This document shows, one piece after another, positions 40,386 through 48,582 of a stretch of DNA of 64,000 bases; the stretch's first letter is position 1; each line of letters opens with the position of its first letter. The notes under the pieces were generated by a model, which saw only the letters and a program-made list of their open reading frames with translations, ran no database searches and was not told where the DNA came from. This DNA is from Streptomyces typhae (GTDB taxonomy: Bacteria; Actinomycetota; Actinomycetes; Streptomycetales; Streptomycetaceae). Position numbers and translations under genes: made by a program. The stretch lies in contig NZ_WPNZ01000014.1 in the NCBI RefSeq assembly GCF_009755605.1, positions 124,001 through 188,000 on the forward strand, read 5' to 3'.

Positions 40386-41231
40386 CTACTTGTTGGCGCC
40401 GAGCTCGATCGGCACGCCGACGAGGGAGCCGTACTCGGTCCAGGAGCCGTCGTAGTTCTTGACGTTGGTCTGGCCGAGCAGCTCGTGCAGCACGAACCAG
40501 GTCAGGGCCGAGCGCTCACCGATGCGGCAGTACGCGATGGTGTCCTTGGCGAGGTCGACCTGCTCGTCCTCGTAGAGGGCCCTGAGCTCGTCGTCCGACT
40601 TGAAGGTGCCGTCGTCGTTGGCGTTCTTCGACCACGGGATGTTGCGGGCGCTCGGCACGTGGCCGGGGCGCTGCGACTGCTCCTGCGGGAGGTGGGCCGG
40701 GGCGAGCAGCTTGCCGGAGAACTCGTCGGGCGAGCGCACGTCGACCAGGTTCTGCGCGCCGATCGCGGCGACGACGTCGTCGCGGAAGGCACGGATGGAG
40801 GTGTCCTGCGGCTTGGCCTTGTAGTCGGTGGCCTCGCGCTGGGGCACCTGCGCGCCGTCGACCAGGTCGCGGGAGTCCAGCTCCCACTTCTTGCGGCCGC
40901 CGTCGAGGAGCTTCACGTCCTGGTGGCCGTAGAGCTTGAAGTACCAGAAGGCGTACGAGGCGAACCAGTTGTTGTTGCCGCCGTAGAGGACGACGGTGGA
41001 GTCGTTCGCGATGCCCTTGGCGGAGAGGAGCTTCTCGAAGCCCTCCTGGTCGATGAAGTCGCGGCGGACCGGGTCCTGGAGGTCCTTCGTCCAGTCGATG
41101 CGGATCGCGTTCTTGATGTGGTTCTTGTCGTACGCCGAGGTGTCCTCGTCCACCTCGACGAGGACGACCTTCGGGTCGTCGATGTGGGCCTCGACCCAGT
41201 CGGCGTCTACCAGGACGTCGCTGCGGCTCAT
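40386..41231 (-). CDS. sseA: Thiosulfate/3-mercaptopyruvate sulfurtransferase (rhodanese)
   Basis: 281 residues with two rhodanese domains. The catalytic Cys235 is in AYCRIGERSALTW; the N-terminal domain is the inactive one. CRIGER is the thiosulfate-type loop. LVDVRSPDEFSGK is the entry motif of domain two. The start is the ATG at 41231 behind GGAGGAG. A cysteine-rich leader peptide and hairpin upstream suggest attenuation by cysteine supply. Confidence 0.92.
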   Translation of the reverse strand: MSRSDVLVDADWVEAHIDDPKVVLVEVDEDTSAYDKNHIKNAIRIDWTKDLQDPVRRDFIDQEGFEKLLSAKGIANDSTVVLYGGNNNWFASYAFWYFKLYGHQDVKLLDGGRKKWELDSRDLVDGAQVPQREATDYKAKPQDTSIRAFRDDVVAAIGAQNLVDVRSPDEFSGKLLAPAHLPQEQSQRPGHVPSARNIPWSKNANDDGTFKSDDELRALYEDEQVDLAKDTIAYCRIGERSALTWFVLHELLGQTNVKNYDGSWTEYGSLVGVPIELGANK

Positions 41232-41318
41232 GCGTTTCTCCTCCGGAGCAGGTGCGGCGGGGCGGAACGGGGGGTGCGGATACACGGGTGCGGGGAGGCA
41301 CGGGCGTACAGCACGGGA

Positions 41319-41343
41319 GGGCCCTGACGGCGGTCAGCGGGCC
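41319..41343. promoter_or_regulatory. Candidate attenuator hairpin between leader and sseA
   Basis: GGCCC-TGAC pairs with GTCA-GCGGGCC (one small bulge) in the 140-nt stretch between the leader stop and sseA. Its position suits coupling leader translation to sseA-DUF1416 expression. Confidence 0.4.
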
Positions 41344-41371
41344 TGGGGAATACGGGAAAGGGGCATCCCGC

Positions 41372-41452
41372 TCAGAGAGCGCGACAGAGCATGGCGGCGA
41401 CGCGGCACAGGTCCACTGCCCGCCGCTTCGTGAGGTCCGCCTGTCGATGCAT
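41372..41452 (-). CDS. Cysteine leader peptide upstream of sseA
   Basis: A 26-codon frame from the ATG at 41452 ends with VDLCRVAAMLCRAL, containing two Cys. This core is the recurrent leader peptide found upstream of sulfur genes in Streptomyces. TACGAT lies 7 nt before the ATG, so it starts leaderless. Two cysteine codons near the end suit ribosome stalling when Cys-tRNA is low. sseA begins 140 nt after its stop. Confidence 0.85.
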   Translation of the reverse strand: MHRQADLTKRRAVDLCRVAAMLCRAL

Positions 41453-41698
41453 GCGACCGATCGTAGGGACGCAGGGGCGGCCGTGTCACCGGCGTGTCGA
41501 ATACTGAGACGTTTTCGTCCAGAATGCGGTCGGCGAGTCGATTCCCGGCCGGTCGCGCGGGTCCGGCGCCCCGTGGACGCGCCGTGGGCGCCCGCCCCCC
41601 ATCTGAGGAACGGACGCCCACGTCTCGTACTACGGACAACTATTCGTGCTACACGCACCTACCGGATCCCCCGGCACCGCCGCGTGCGCTCAGGACGC

Positions 41699-42451
41699 TC
41701 AGGACATCAGGTCCACGTTCTCGCCCTTCACCGCCACGTCCACGCCGTCCGGCGCCGCCTGCACCGTGTCGAGCTCGATGCCGCCCGGCAGATCGCTGAT
41801 CTGCTCCTCGAAGTCCGTCACGTCGCGGACCATGCCCTCGGGCAGCGGCAGCGAGACGCCGAGCACTTCGAGCTTGTCGGGGATGGTGTCGGCGTGCACC
41901 TTGATGGCGTCGCCCTCGACCCGCAGGCTGCTCAGCACGTGCACGGGCTTGGGGAGCTTGGTGCCGCCCTTGCTCACCTCGACCTCGACCTTGATCTTGC
42001 CGTTGCCGCCGTCGGAGAGCCCGACGACCTCACCGGTGGCGCCGAGCGGCAGCTTCACCGGCTCGGACTTGGCGGCCTTCAGGAGCTCGTCGTACGAGAT
42101 CCGGGCGACGCCCGCGGCCCGGTCGGCGGTGGCGGAGCTGTAGTCGCTGGAGAAGTCGACGCCGTGCATGGTGGCGCTGAGGTCGGCGACGCGGATGGTG
42201 TCGCCGCCGGACTTGGCGTCGTAGTCCTTCATGCCGATCTCGACGTCGTCGAGCTTGCCGCCGAGGGCCTGGGTCAGGAACGGGAAGCCCTTGATGGACA
42301 CGTCCGGGGTGCTGCTGAGCCCCTCCTTCGACTTGATCTTCTCCGCCGCCTCGTTCTCCGCGAAGGACACGGCGAACCGGTCGGCCGCGACGAAGAGACC
42401 GCCGAGAACGACCACGACGATCAGGAGTATGCGTATCGCGCGTTTGCTCAT
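41699..42451 (-). CDS. LmeA-family (DUF2993) envelope protein
   Basis: 250 residues. An N-terminal signal anchor (RILLIVVVVLGGLFVAADR) precedes the DUF2993 domain: FAENEAAEKIKSKEGLSSTPDVSIKGFPFLTQALGGKLDDV. Mycobacterial LmeA binds phospholipid and supports lipomannan elongation. Here it may bind envelope lipids. Another DUF2993 gene lies at 52864. The substrate is unknown. Confidence 0.88.
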   Translation of the reverse strand: MSKRAIRILLIVVVVLGGLFVAADRFAVSFAENEAAEKIKSKEGLSSTPDVSIKGFPFLTQALGGKLDDVEIGMKDYDAKSGGDTIRVADLSATMHGVDFSSDYSSATADRAAGVARISYDELLKAAKSEPVKLPLGATGEVVGLSDGGNGKIKVEVEVSKGGTKLPKPVHVLSSLRVEGDAIKVHADTIPDKLEVLGVSLPLPEGMVRDVTDFEEQISDLPGGIELDTVQAAPDGVDVAVKGENVDLMS

Positions 42452-42589
42452 GCCTGCTGTTCCCCGTCCCCCGCCTTGGTTGTCCGTACCTGCCGCGAGC
42501 CTAAGGGAAGCGTCCCCGGCCTTCGTGCCCGGCCGGGGACTGTAGACCTAATGTGACGTTCGGGCGCCGCCCCGGCGGGCGGCTGACCG

Positions 42590-43846
42590 TCAGCCGAGTG
42601 CGCGCCCCAGCAGGTACACGGCGGGCGCGGCGGCCGCGAGCGGCAGCGCGACCCCGGCCGTGAAGTGCACGAACCGCGAGGGGTAGTCGTACGAGGCGAC
42701 GCGGTGCCCGATCAGGGCGCACACACCGGCGGCGAGCCCGAGCAGGGCGCCCTTGCTGCCGAAGTCGGTCGCCCCGCCGACCGCGATGCCGGCGCCCGCC
42801 GCCGCGAGCAGCGCCACGACCAGCGACGCGGGCGTCGGCAGCGGCAGGGCGCGGGCGATCACGGCCATCGCCACGGCTGCACCGCCGACGGTGGCGGCCT
42901 CGTGGGCGGCGGCCAGATGCCCGGCCGCGATGATCGCGAGCGCGCTGGAGGCGACCGTGGCCATCAGCCCGTACATCCGCTCGTCGGCACCGGCGCGGCT
43001 GCGCAGCTGGAGGACGAGGACGAGCAGCACCCAGACGCCGAGGGTGCCGAGGATGGCGGCCGGGGCGTCGCCCTCGCCGGTGGCGAGCAGCGCGACGTCG
43101 GCGACGACACCGCCGAGGAACGCGAGCGCGATGCCCTGGCGCGCGGGCCACATCCCGTTCAGCCGGAACCATCCGGCGGCGGTCACCGCCTGGAGGGCCA
43201 CCAGCGGTACGAGCAGCGCGTACTGCCCGACGGCGGCGGCCCCGGCGAGCAGCAGCCCGAGGAGGGCGGTGAGCAGCGCGGGCTGCATCCCCGGCTCTAT
43301 GACCGGCGACCGCCCTTCGGCCCGTGCCCGCTGGGCGTCGGTGACGCGGGCGTTGCCGGTGACGGTCGGGGGACCGTAGCCGGGCTCCGCCGCCTCCTCG
43401 GGGTCCGCCGCGGGCACGGCGCCGCTGCCGGGCTCCTGGTAGTGGGCGCCGGGGTGACCGGCCGCGGCCTGCTGGTACCCGGGCGGGGGCTCGGTATAGG
43501 CCTGCGGAGGCAGATACGCCGTCTCGGTCACGTCCACCACGGGCAGCGGCGCCTGCACGGACGTCTCCCAGGTCTGCCCCTCCCACTGCTGGGCGGGCTC
43601 CGCCGCGTACTGCTGCTGCGCGTAGGGGTCCTGCTGTCCCCAGGACCCGTCGGCCTGTGGATAACCCTGCGCGGCGTACCCGTCGTAGGACTGCGGGTGC
43701 TGCTGCTGGTACTGCTGCGGATCCTGCTGGTATTGCTGCTGGTGGTACTGCTGGTGCTGGTGCTGGTGATATTGCGGCTGCTGCTGGGGCTGCGGCTGCG
43801 CGTACTGCTGCTGCTGATAAGGGTCGTACGGTTCGTTGCTGCTCAT
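42590..43846 (-). CDS. Multi-pass membrane protein with Gln-rich N-terminus
   Basis: 418 residues. Residues 1-110 are dominated by Gln, Tyr and His (QQQYAQPQPQQQPQY, QHQHQQYHQQQ), then a Pro/Gly/Ala region to about 190. Eight or so hydrophobic helices follow (ALLTALLGLLLAGAAAVGQY to VALPLAAAAPAVYLLG). The ATG at 43846. It lies 10 bp downstream of the MoaD-like gene. The Gln-rich leader is encoded by CAG/CTG-like repeats. Family not recognised. Confidence 0.7.
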   Translation of the reverse strand: MSSNEPYDPYQQQQYAQPQPQQQPQYHQHQHQQYHQQQYQQDPQQYQQQHPQSYDGYAAQGYPQADGSWGQQDPYAQQQYAAEPAQQWEGQTWETSVQAPLPVVDVTETAYLPPQAYTEPPPGYQQAAAGHPGAHYQEPGSGAVPAADPEEAAEPGYGPPTVTGNARVTDAQRARAEGRSPVIEPGMQPALLTALLGLLLAGAAAVGQYALLVPLVALQAVTAAGWFRLNGMWPARQGIALAFLGGVVADVALLATGEGDAPAAILGTLGVWVLLVLVLQLRSRAGADERMYGLMATVASSALAIIAAGHLAAAHEAATVGGAAVAMAVIARALPLPTPASLVVALLAAAGAGIAVGGATDFGSKGALLGLAAGVCALIGHRVASYDYPSRFVHFTAGVALPLAAAAPAVYLLGRALG

Positions 43847-43856
43847 CGCGTACGGG

Positions 43857-44111
43857 TCATCCTCCTGCGAACGGCGGGAGCACCTCGACCGTGCCGCCCT
43901 CGGCAAGCCGTACCGTCTCATGGGCTCGGGTACCCACGGGGTCGCCGTCGATGAGGAACGAACAGCGCCGCAGCACACGGTCGAGTTCCCCGGGGTGTCG
44001 CACCCGGGCCGCGCCGAGGGCCTCGGCCAGCGTGGCTTCGGCGTACGGCTCCTCGGCGACACCCGCGGCGGCCTTGGCCGCGGCCCAGTACCGGATAGTG
44101 CCCGTTGCCAT
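43857..44111 (-). CDS. MoaD/ThiS-family sulfur-carrier-like protein
   Basis: 84 residues of the ubiquitin-like MoaD/ThiS family: GTIRYWAAAKAAAGVAEEPY, LIDGDPVGTRAHETVRLAEGGTVEVLPPFAGG. The C-terminal Gly-Gly is the thiocarboxylate/adenylation site. It could serve molybdopterin or another sulfur-transfer pathway; the activating enzyme is not nearby. The ATG follows AGGAAGGG and lies 5 nt after the hydrolase stop. Confidence 0.88.
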   Translation of the reverse strand: MATGTIRYWAAAKAAAGVAEEPYAEATLAEALGAARVRHPGELDRVLRRCSFLIDGDPVGTRAHETVRLAEGGTVEVLPPFAGG

Positions 44112-44116
44112 TCAGC

Positions 44117-45028
44117 TCAGCCCTTCCTCTCATCGGCGGCTGCCGACGTCTCATCGGCCGTCGCCGGCGTCTCTCCGGCGGTTGCCGACGTCCATGATGC
44201 CGTGAGCCACGCGCCGATCCGCTCCAGGAGGGCGTCGTCCGCGGCGTGCTCCGCGTGGCCCATGCCGGGTTCCAGCCACAGCTCGCCGGATGCGCCCGCC
44301 GCGGCGGCCAGCATCCGCGGATGGTCGACCGGAAAGTACGGGTCCCGGTCGCCGTGCACGATCAGGAGCGGCGTCGGGGCGATGAGCGGCACGGCCTCCG
44401 TCGGCGACAGGGGCACGGGGTTCCACTCGTGCGGGTGGATCCGGGTGCGCAGACCGAGCCGCCCGACCATCCGCCCCGACCGCCGCGTCACCACCCAGTG
44501 CAGCCGCCGCATCGGTGCCGTCCCCCGATAGAACCAGCGGGCCGGTGCGCTCACGGACACGACCGCGTCACTGCGCGCTTCCGTGCGCCCCCCGTGCAGC
44601 GGCCCGTGCAGCGCCCCGTGCCGCAGCACCACGGAACCGCCCATCGAGAAGCCGACCGTCGCCACCCGCACATGGCCGAGCGAGCGCGCCCACGCCACCG
44701 CGGCGGCGAGGTCGAGCACCTCACGGTCGCCGACCGTTGAGTGCCCGCCGGACCCCCCGTGCCCCCGGAACGAGAAGGTGATCACGGCCGCACGCTGCGC
44801 GAACACCGCGGCGGCCCGGCGTACGTGGGGGCGCCCCAGATCTCCTGTGAAGCCGTGCGCGAGCACGACCGCGGGACCCCCGACGGGCCCGGGGCCCGGG
44901 TGGTACGCGGCCTCGATCGCCACTCCGTCCGCCGCACACAGCGTCGTACGCAGCGTTACGCTGCGTTGAACGTCAGTGATCGGGCGCACAGAAGATCGCG
45001 CCGTTCGACCTGCCGAACCGGAACTCAT
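44117..45028 (-). CDS. Alpha/beta-hydrolase
   Basis: 303 residues. Nucleophile Ser in VGFSMGGSVVL, acid Asp in IVHGDRDPYFP and His in GMGHAEHAAD. An AVVLAHGFTGDLGR oxyanion-loop motif is near the start. The start at the ATG 45028 gives MSSGSAGRTARSSV; a frame 36 codons longer has no support. It has a C-terminal tail of ATAGETPATADE repeats. Substrate unknown. It is divergent from the glnR transcription unit. Confidence 0.85.
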   Translation of the reverse strand: MSSGSAGRTARSSVRPITDVQRSVTLRTTLCAADGVAIEAAYHPGPGPVGGPAVVLAHGFTGDLGRPHVRRAAAVFAQRAAVITFSFRGHGGSGGHSTVGDREVLDLAAAVAWARSLGHVRVATVGFSMGGSVVLRHGALHGPLHGGRTEARSDAVVSVSAPARWFYRGTAPMRRLHWVVTRRSGRMVGRLGLRTRIHPHEWNPVPLSPTEAVPLIAPTPLLIVHGDRDPYFPVDHPRMLAAAAGASGELWLEPGMGHAEHAADDALLERIGAWLTASWTSATAGETPATADETSAAADERKG

Positions 45029-45170
45029 GTGGGCTATTCTGCTGCGCAGAGGATCCGGGCAGCGAAGCCCCCGGGTCCTTTCGTGCTTTCCGGCGCGAGT
45101 TGCATCCCGCAGCATCCGTACGAAGCAGTGCCACATACGTCCTCGTAGGGACCGAGGAGGAACCGACGTA

Positions 45171-45248
45171 ATGGGCGAGCGAAACGTGCACGACAGTCAG
45201 AAGGCTCACAAGATCAGGCAGGCACCCCGGGCAGGTGGGCCGCGATGA
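45171..45248 (+). CDS. 25-codon mini-ORF coupled to glnR
   Basis: ATG at 45171 with GAGGAGG 10 nt upstream opens MGERNVHDSQKAHKIRQAPR and five more residues. Its TGA overlaps the glnR ATG (ATGA). glnR itself has only GGTGGG before its start, so glnR translation may depend on this frame. Conservation unknown; it could instead be a chance frame inside the glnR leader. Confidence 0.45.
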   Translation: MGERNVHDSQKAHKIRQAPRAGGPR

Positions 45249-46039
45249 GTTCTCTGCTGCTCCTCACCAACGCCCTCCAGCCGTCGGCGGAGGTGCTTCC
45301 CGCCCTCGGCCTGCTCCTCCACAACGTGCGGGTGGCGCCCGCCGAAGGACCCGCGCTCGTCGACACCCCCGGTGCCGACGTCATCCTGATCGACGGGCGC
45401 CGCGACCTGCCCCAGATCCGCAGCCTCTGTCAGCTCCTGCGGTCCACGGGACCCGGGTGTCCGCTGGTGCTCGTGGTCACCGAGGGCGGCCTCGCCGCCG
45501 TCACCGCTGACTGGGGCATCGACGACGTCCTCCTGGACACCGCGGGCCCCGCCGAGGTCGAGGCGCGCCTGCGCCTGGCCATGGGCCGCAAGGAGATCAC
45601 CGCCGACGACTCCCCCATGGAGATCCGCAACGGCGATCTCTCCGTGGACGAGGCGACGTACAGCGCGAAGCTGAAGGGCCGGGTCCTCGACCTGACCTTC
45701 AAGGAGTTCGAGCTGATCAAGTACCTCGCACAGCACCCGGGTCGGGTCTTCACGCGCGCCCAGCTCCTCCAGGAGGTCTGGGGCTACGACTACTTCGGCG
45801 GTACGCGGACGGTCGACGTGCACGTACGGCGGCTGCGGGCCAAGCTCGGCGTCGAGCACGAGTCGCTGATCGGCACCGTCCGGAACGTGGGTTACCGCTT
45901 CGTCGTCCCGGAGAAGGTCGACCGCAGGGCCGACGAGGAGAGCGCCAAGGCGGCGACGCCGCGGCCCGCGGACGAGCGGGCGCCCCGACCGGCCGCGGGA
46001 CGGACGAAGGAAGCCGTCGCACGCCCTGCTCAGGGGTGA
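45245..46039 (+). CDS. glnR: GlnR nitrogen-metabolism regulator
   Basis: 264 residues, OmpR-family orphan regulator of nitrogen assimilation genes (glnA, amtB, nirB). The receiver opens MSSLLLLTNALQPSAEVLPA; Asp50 (LIDGRRDLPQ) sits where the phospho-acceptor would be, but the surrounding acidic pocket is incomplete, as in other GlnR. The winged helix is FKEFELIKYLAQHPGRVFTRAQLLQEVWGYDYFGG. A disordered basic tail follows. In S. coelicolor PhoP represses glnR; no clear PHO box is seen here. Confidence 0.95.
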   Translation: MSSLLLLTNALQPSAEVLPALGLLLHNVRVAPAEGPALVDTPGADVILIDGRRDLPQIRSLCQLLRSTGPGCPLVLVVTEGGLAAVTADWGIDDVLLDTAGPAEVEARLRLAMGRKEITADDSPMEIRNGDLSVDEATYSAKLKGRVLDLTFKEFELIKYLAQHPGRVFTRAQLLQEVWGYDYFGGTRTVDVHVRRLRAKLGVEHESLIGTVRNVGYRFVVPEKVDRRADEESAKAATPRPADERAPRPAAGRTKEAVARPAQG

Positions 46040-46062
46040 CTCCATCCGCGTAGACTGCGCGC

Positions 46063-47106
46063 GTGGCCAAGGTGACGCGGGACGATGTGGCGCGACTGGC
46101 GGGTACTTCGACCGCGGTCGTGAGCTATGTCATCAACAATGGACCCCGGCCGGTCGCCCCGGCCACGCGCGAGCGTGTCCTCGCCGCGATCAAGGAGCTG
46201 GGCTACCGCCCGGACCGGGTCGCCCAGGCCATGGCGTCCCGCCGCACGGACCTCATAGGCATGATCGTGCCGGACGCGCGGCAGCCGTTCTTCGCGGAGA
46301 TGACGCACGCCGTGGAACAGGCGGCGTCCGAGCGCGGAAAGATGGTGCTCGTCGGCAACTCCGACTACGTCGAGGAACGTGAGACGCACTATCTGCGCGC
46401 CTTCCTCGGCATGCGGGTCTCCGGCCTGATCCTCGTCAGCCACGGCCTGACCGACCAGGCCGCCGCCGAGATCGACGCCTGGGACGCGCGCGTGGTGCTC
46501 CTGCACGAGCGGCCCGAGGCCATCGACGACGTCGCCGTCGTCACCGACGACGTGGGCGGCGCCCAGCTCGCCACCCGGCACCTGCTCGAACACGGCCACG
46601 AGTACGTCGCCTGTGTCGGCGGCACCGCCGAGACCCCGACCGTCGGCGACCCCGTCTCCGACCACGTCGAGGGCTGGCGGCGGGCGCTGCGCGAGGCCGG
46701 CATCCCGACCGAGGGCCGCCTCTTCGAGGCCCCCTACAACCGCTACGACGCCTACCAGCTCGCCCTGCAGTTCCTGGCCGCCCCCGACCGCCCCACGGCG
46801 ATCTTCTGCTCCACGGACGACCAGGCCATCGGCGTGCTGCGGGCCGCGCGCGAGTTGCGCATCGACGTGCCCGGGGAGCTGGCCGTGGCCGGTTTCGACG
46901 ACGTCAAGGAGGCCGGGCTCACCGACCCGCCCCTGACCACCGTCGCCTCCGACCGCTCCGCGATGGCCCGCGCGGCCGTCGACCTCGTCCTCGACGACGG
47001 CCTCCGGGTGGCCGGGTCCCGGCGGGAGCGGCTGAAGGTGTTCCCTTCGCGGCTCGTGGTGCGGCAGTCGTGCGGGTGCGGGCCCGCGGCCGCGACTGCT
47101 CTCTGA
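46063..47106 (+). CDS. LacI-family transcriptional regulator
   Basis: 347 residues. The HTH is VTRDDVARLAGTSTAVVSYVINNG, then the periplasmic-binding-protein-like ligand domain (TDLIGMIVPDARQPFFAEM, AIFCSTDDQAIGVL). It starts at a GTG exactly 6 nt after TAGACT, a leaderless promoter within the 23-nt gap from glnR. The C-terminus has a CGCG motif near its end. The effector and target are unknown. Confidence 0.92.
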   Translation: MAKVTRDDVARLAGTSTAVVSYVINNGPRPVAPATRERVLAAIKELGYRPDRVAQAMASRRTDLIGMIVPDARQPFFAEMTHAVEQAASERGKMVLVGNSDYVEERETHYLRAFLGMRVSGLILVSHGLTDQAAAEIDAWDARVVLLHERPEAIDDVAVVTDDVGGAQLATRHLLEHGHEYVACVGGTAETPTVGDPVSDHVEGWRRALREAGIPTEGRLFEAPYNRYDAYQLALQFLAAPDRPTAIFCSTDDQAIGVLRAARELRIDVPGELAVAGFDDVKEAGLTDPPLTTVASDRSAMARAAVDLVLDDGLRVAGSRRERLKVFPSRLVVRQSCGCGPAAATAL

Positions 47107-47208
47107 GAGCCCCGGGGCCGGTGGACCCGGTCCCGGCCCCGAACGTCTTTGCCCGGTGGCCCCGCCCCCGAGCGTCTTTATATCGGGCAAACGCGGTTCT
47201 GTCGGGGT

Positions 47209-47238
47209 TCTCAGGGCGTCCTCAGGGGGCTCTCATGT
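47209..47238 (+). promoter_or_regulatory. Three direct repeats upstream of htrA-like gene
   Basis: TCTCAGGG (47209), CCTCAGGG (47220) and TCTCATGT (47231) occur with an exact 11-bp period, 8-bp units with 3-bp spacers, ending 22 nt before the protease ATG. This geometry suits an OmpR-family response regulator such as the one encoded at 48583. It resembles the mycobacterial MprA box as I recall it. Confidence 0.65.
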
Positions 47239-47259
47239 ACCGGGCACACGATCGGAGAC

Positions 47260-48270
47260 ATGACAGAACCCTTCCGCCAGAGCGATGAGAACCAGCAGCC
47301 CGGCTATCCGCCGCGGCCCGCCTTCGACCCCACTCCGGCGGGACCCGCCCCGGCCGGACCCGCCCGCCCCGGACGGCGGCGCGCCCGCGGCCCGGTGGCA
47401 CTGCTCGCCGCCGTCGCGCTCGCCGCCGCGGCCGTCGGCGGCGGCACCGCGTACGCCGTACAGACGCTGACCGGCGGCCACGACGGCAGCGACGGCGCCA
47501 AGAACGTGAACGGGACCAGCGTCTCCACCGGCAGCAAGGGCACCGTCGCCGGTGTGGCCTCCGCGGTCTCCCCGAGCATCGTCGAGATCAAGGCCACCGG
47601 CGGCGCGGGGAAGTCCACCGGATCCGGCGTGATCATCACCTCCGACGGTGAGATCGTCACCAACAACCACGTGATCTCGGGCGCCTCCGAGATCACCGTG
47701 CAGACCAGCGACGGCAAGACGTACAAGGCCAGGACCGTCGGCACGGACAGCAAGAAGGACCTCGCGCTGATCAAGCTGGAGGGTGCGTCCGGGCTTCGGG
47801 CGGCGAGCCTCGGCGACTCCGACGACGTCCGGGTCGGCCAGGAGGTCGTCGCCATCGGCTCCCCCGAAGGCCTCACGGGCACCGTCACCAGCGGCATCAT
47901 CTCCGCGCTCGACCGGGACGTGACCGTGTCCGCGGATCCCGGGCAGGGGCAGGAGCAGCAGCAACAGCCCGGGGGCGGGTGGCCGTTCGAGTTCGGCGGG
48001 GAGCAGTTCAACGGGGACACCGGGTCCTCCAAGACGACGTACAAGGCCCTCCAGACCGACGCCTCGCTCAATCCCGGCAACTCCGGGGGCGCGCTCATCG
48101 ACATGAACGGGAACATCGTCGGGATCAACTCCGCGATGTACTCGCCGAGTTCCGAGCAGCAGGCCGGGGCCCAGCAGGTCGCCTCCGGGAGCGTGGGGCT
48201 CGGCTTCGCCATCCCGGTCAACACGGTCAAGGCGGACCTGGAGGAGCTGCGGGGCGGGGCGACGGGGTGA
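47260..48270 (+). CDS. HtrA/DegP-like serine protease without PDZ
   Basis: 336 residues. A Pro-rich cytoplasmic leader, one membrane segment (VALLAAVALAAAAVGGGTAYA) and a trypsin-like domain outside: catalytic His in VTNNHVISGA, Asp in KKDLALIKL, Ser in NPGNSGGALIDM. It ends about 25 residues after the last strand, so no PDZ domain is present. It probably degrades misfolded envelope proteins. By position it is the S. coelicolor SCO4157 (htrA3) homologue. The two-component genes follow. Confidence 0.9.
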   Translation: MTEPFRQSDENQQPGYPPRPAFDPTPAGPAPAGPARPGRRRARGPVALLAAVALAAAAVGGGTAYAVQTLTGGHDGSDGAKNVNGTSVSTGSKGTVAGVASAVSPSIVEIKATGGAGKSTGSGVIITSDGEIVTNNHVISGASEITVQTSDGKTYKARTVGTDSKKDLALIKLEGASGLRAASLGDSDDVRVGQEVVAIGSPEGLTGTVTSGIISALDRDVTVSADPGQGQEQQQQPGGGWPFEFGGEQFNGDTGSSKTTYKALQTDASLNPGNSGGALIDMNGNIVGINSAMYSPSSEQQAGAQQVASGSVGLGFAIPVNTVKADLEELRGGATG

Positions 48271-48311
48271 GCCCGGCTGGGAGCTCCCCGATCCCACCCC
48301 TTCCCGAAACC

Positions 48312-48484
48312 GGGGCTCCGCCCCAGACCCCGTATCGGCGCTCCGCGCCTCGTCCTCAAACGCCGGACGGGCTGAATCTTCGGCGCGCGGGCTGAAACTT
48401 CGGCGCGCGGGCTGGAACTCTGCCGCAGCGGCGGGATTCTCAGCCCCTCCGGCGTTCGAGGAGCGGGGTCTGGGGCGGAGCCCC
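48312..48484. repeat. Long inverted repeat with extragenic repeat copies
   Basis: GGGGCTCCGCCCCAGACCCC (48312-48331) is perfectly complementary to 48465-48484. Inside are GCCTCGTCCTCAAACGCCGG-ACGGGCTGAA (from 48346) and the inverted relative CAGCCCCTCCGGCGTTCGAG (48441). It probably terminates htrA transcription and belongs to the same repeat family as 37199 and 56181. Confidence 0.8.
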
Positions 48485-48582
48485 AGGAACGGAGAAGGGG
48501 CGGGACTGGGGCGCACCGCGAGGCCCCGCCCCCACCCCCGTGCGACTCTGATAGCCCGCCCGGAAGCCGCAGAAAGAGAACC

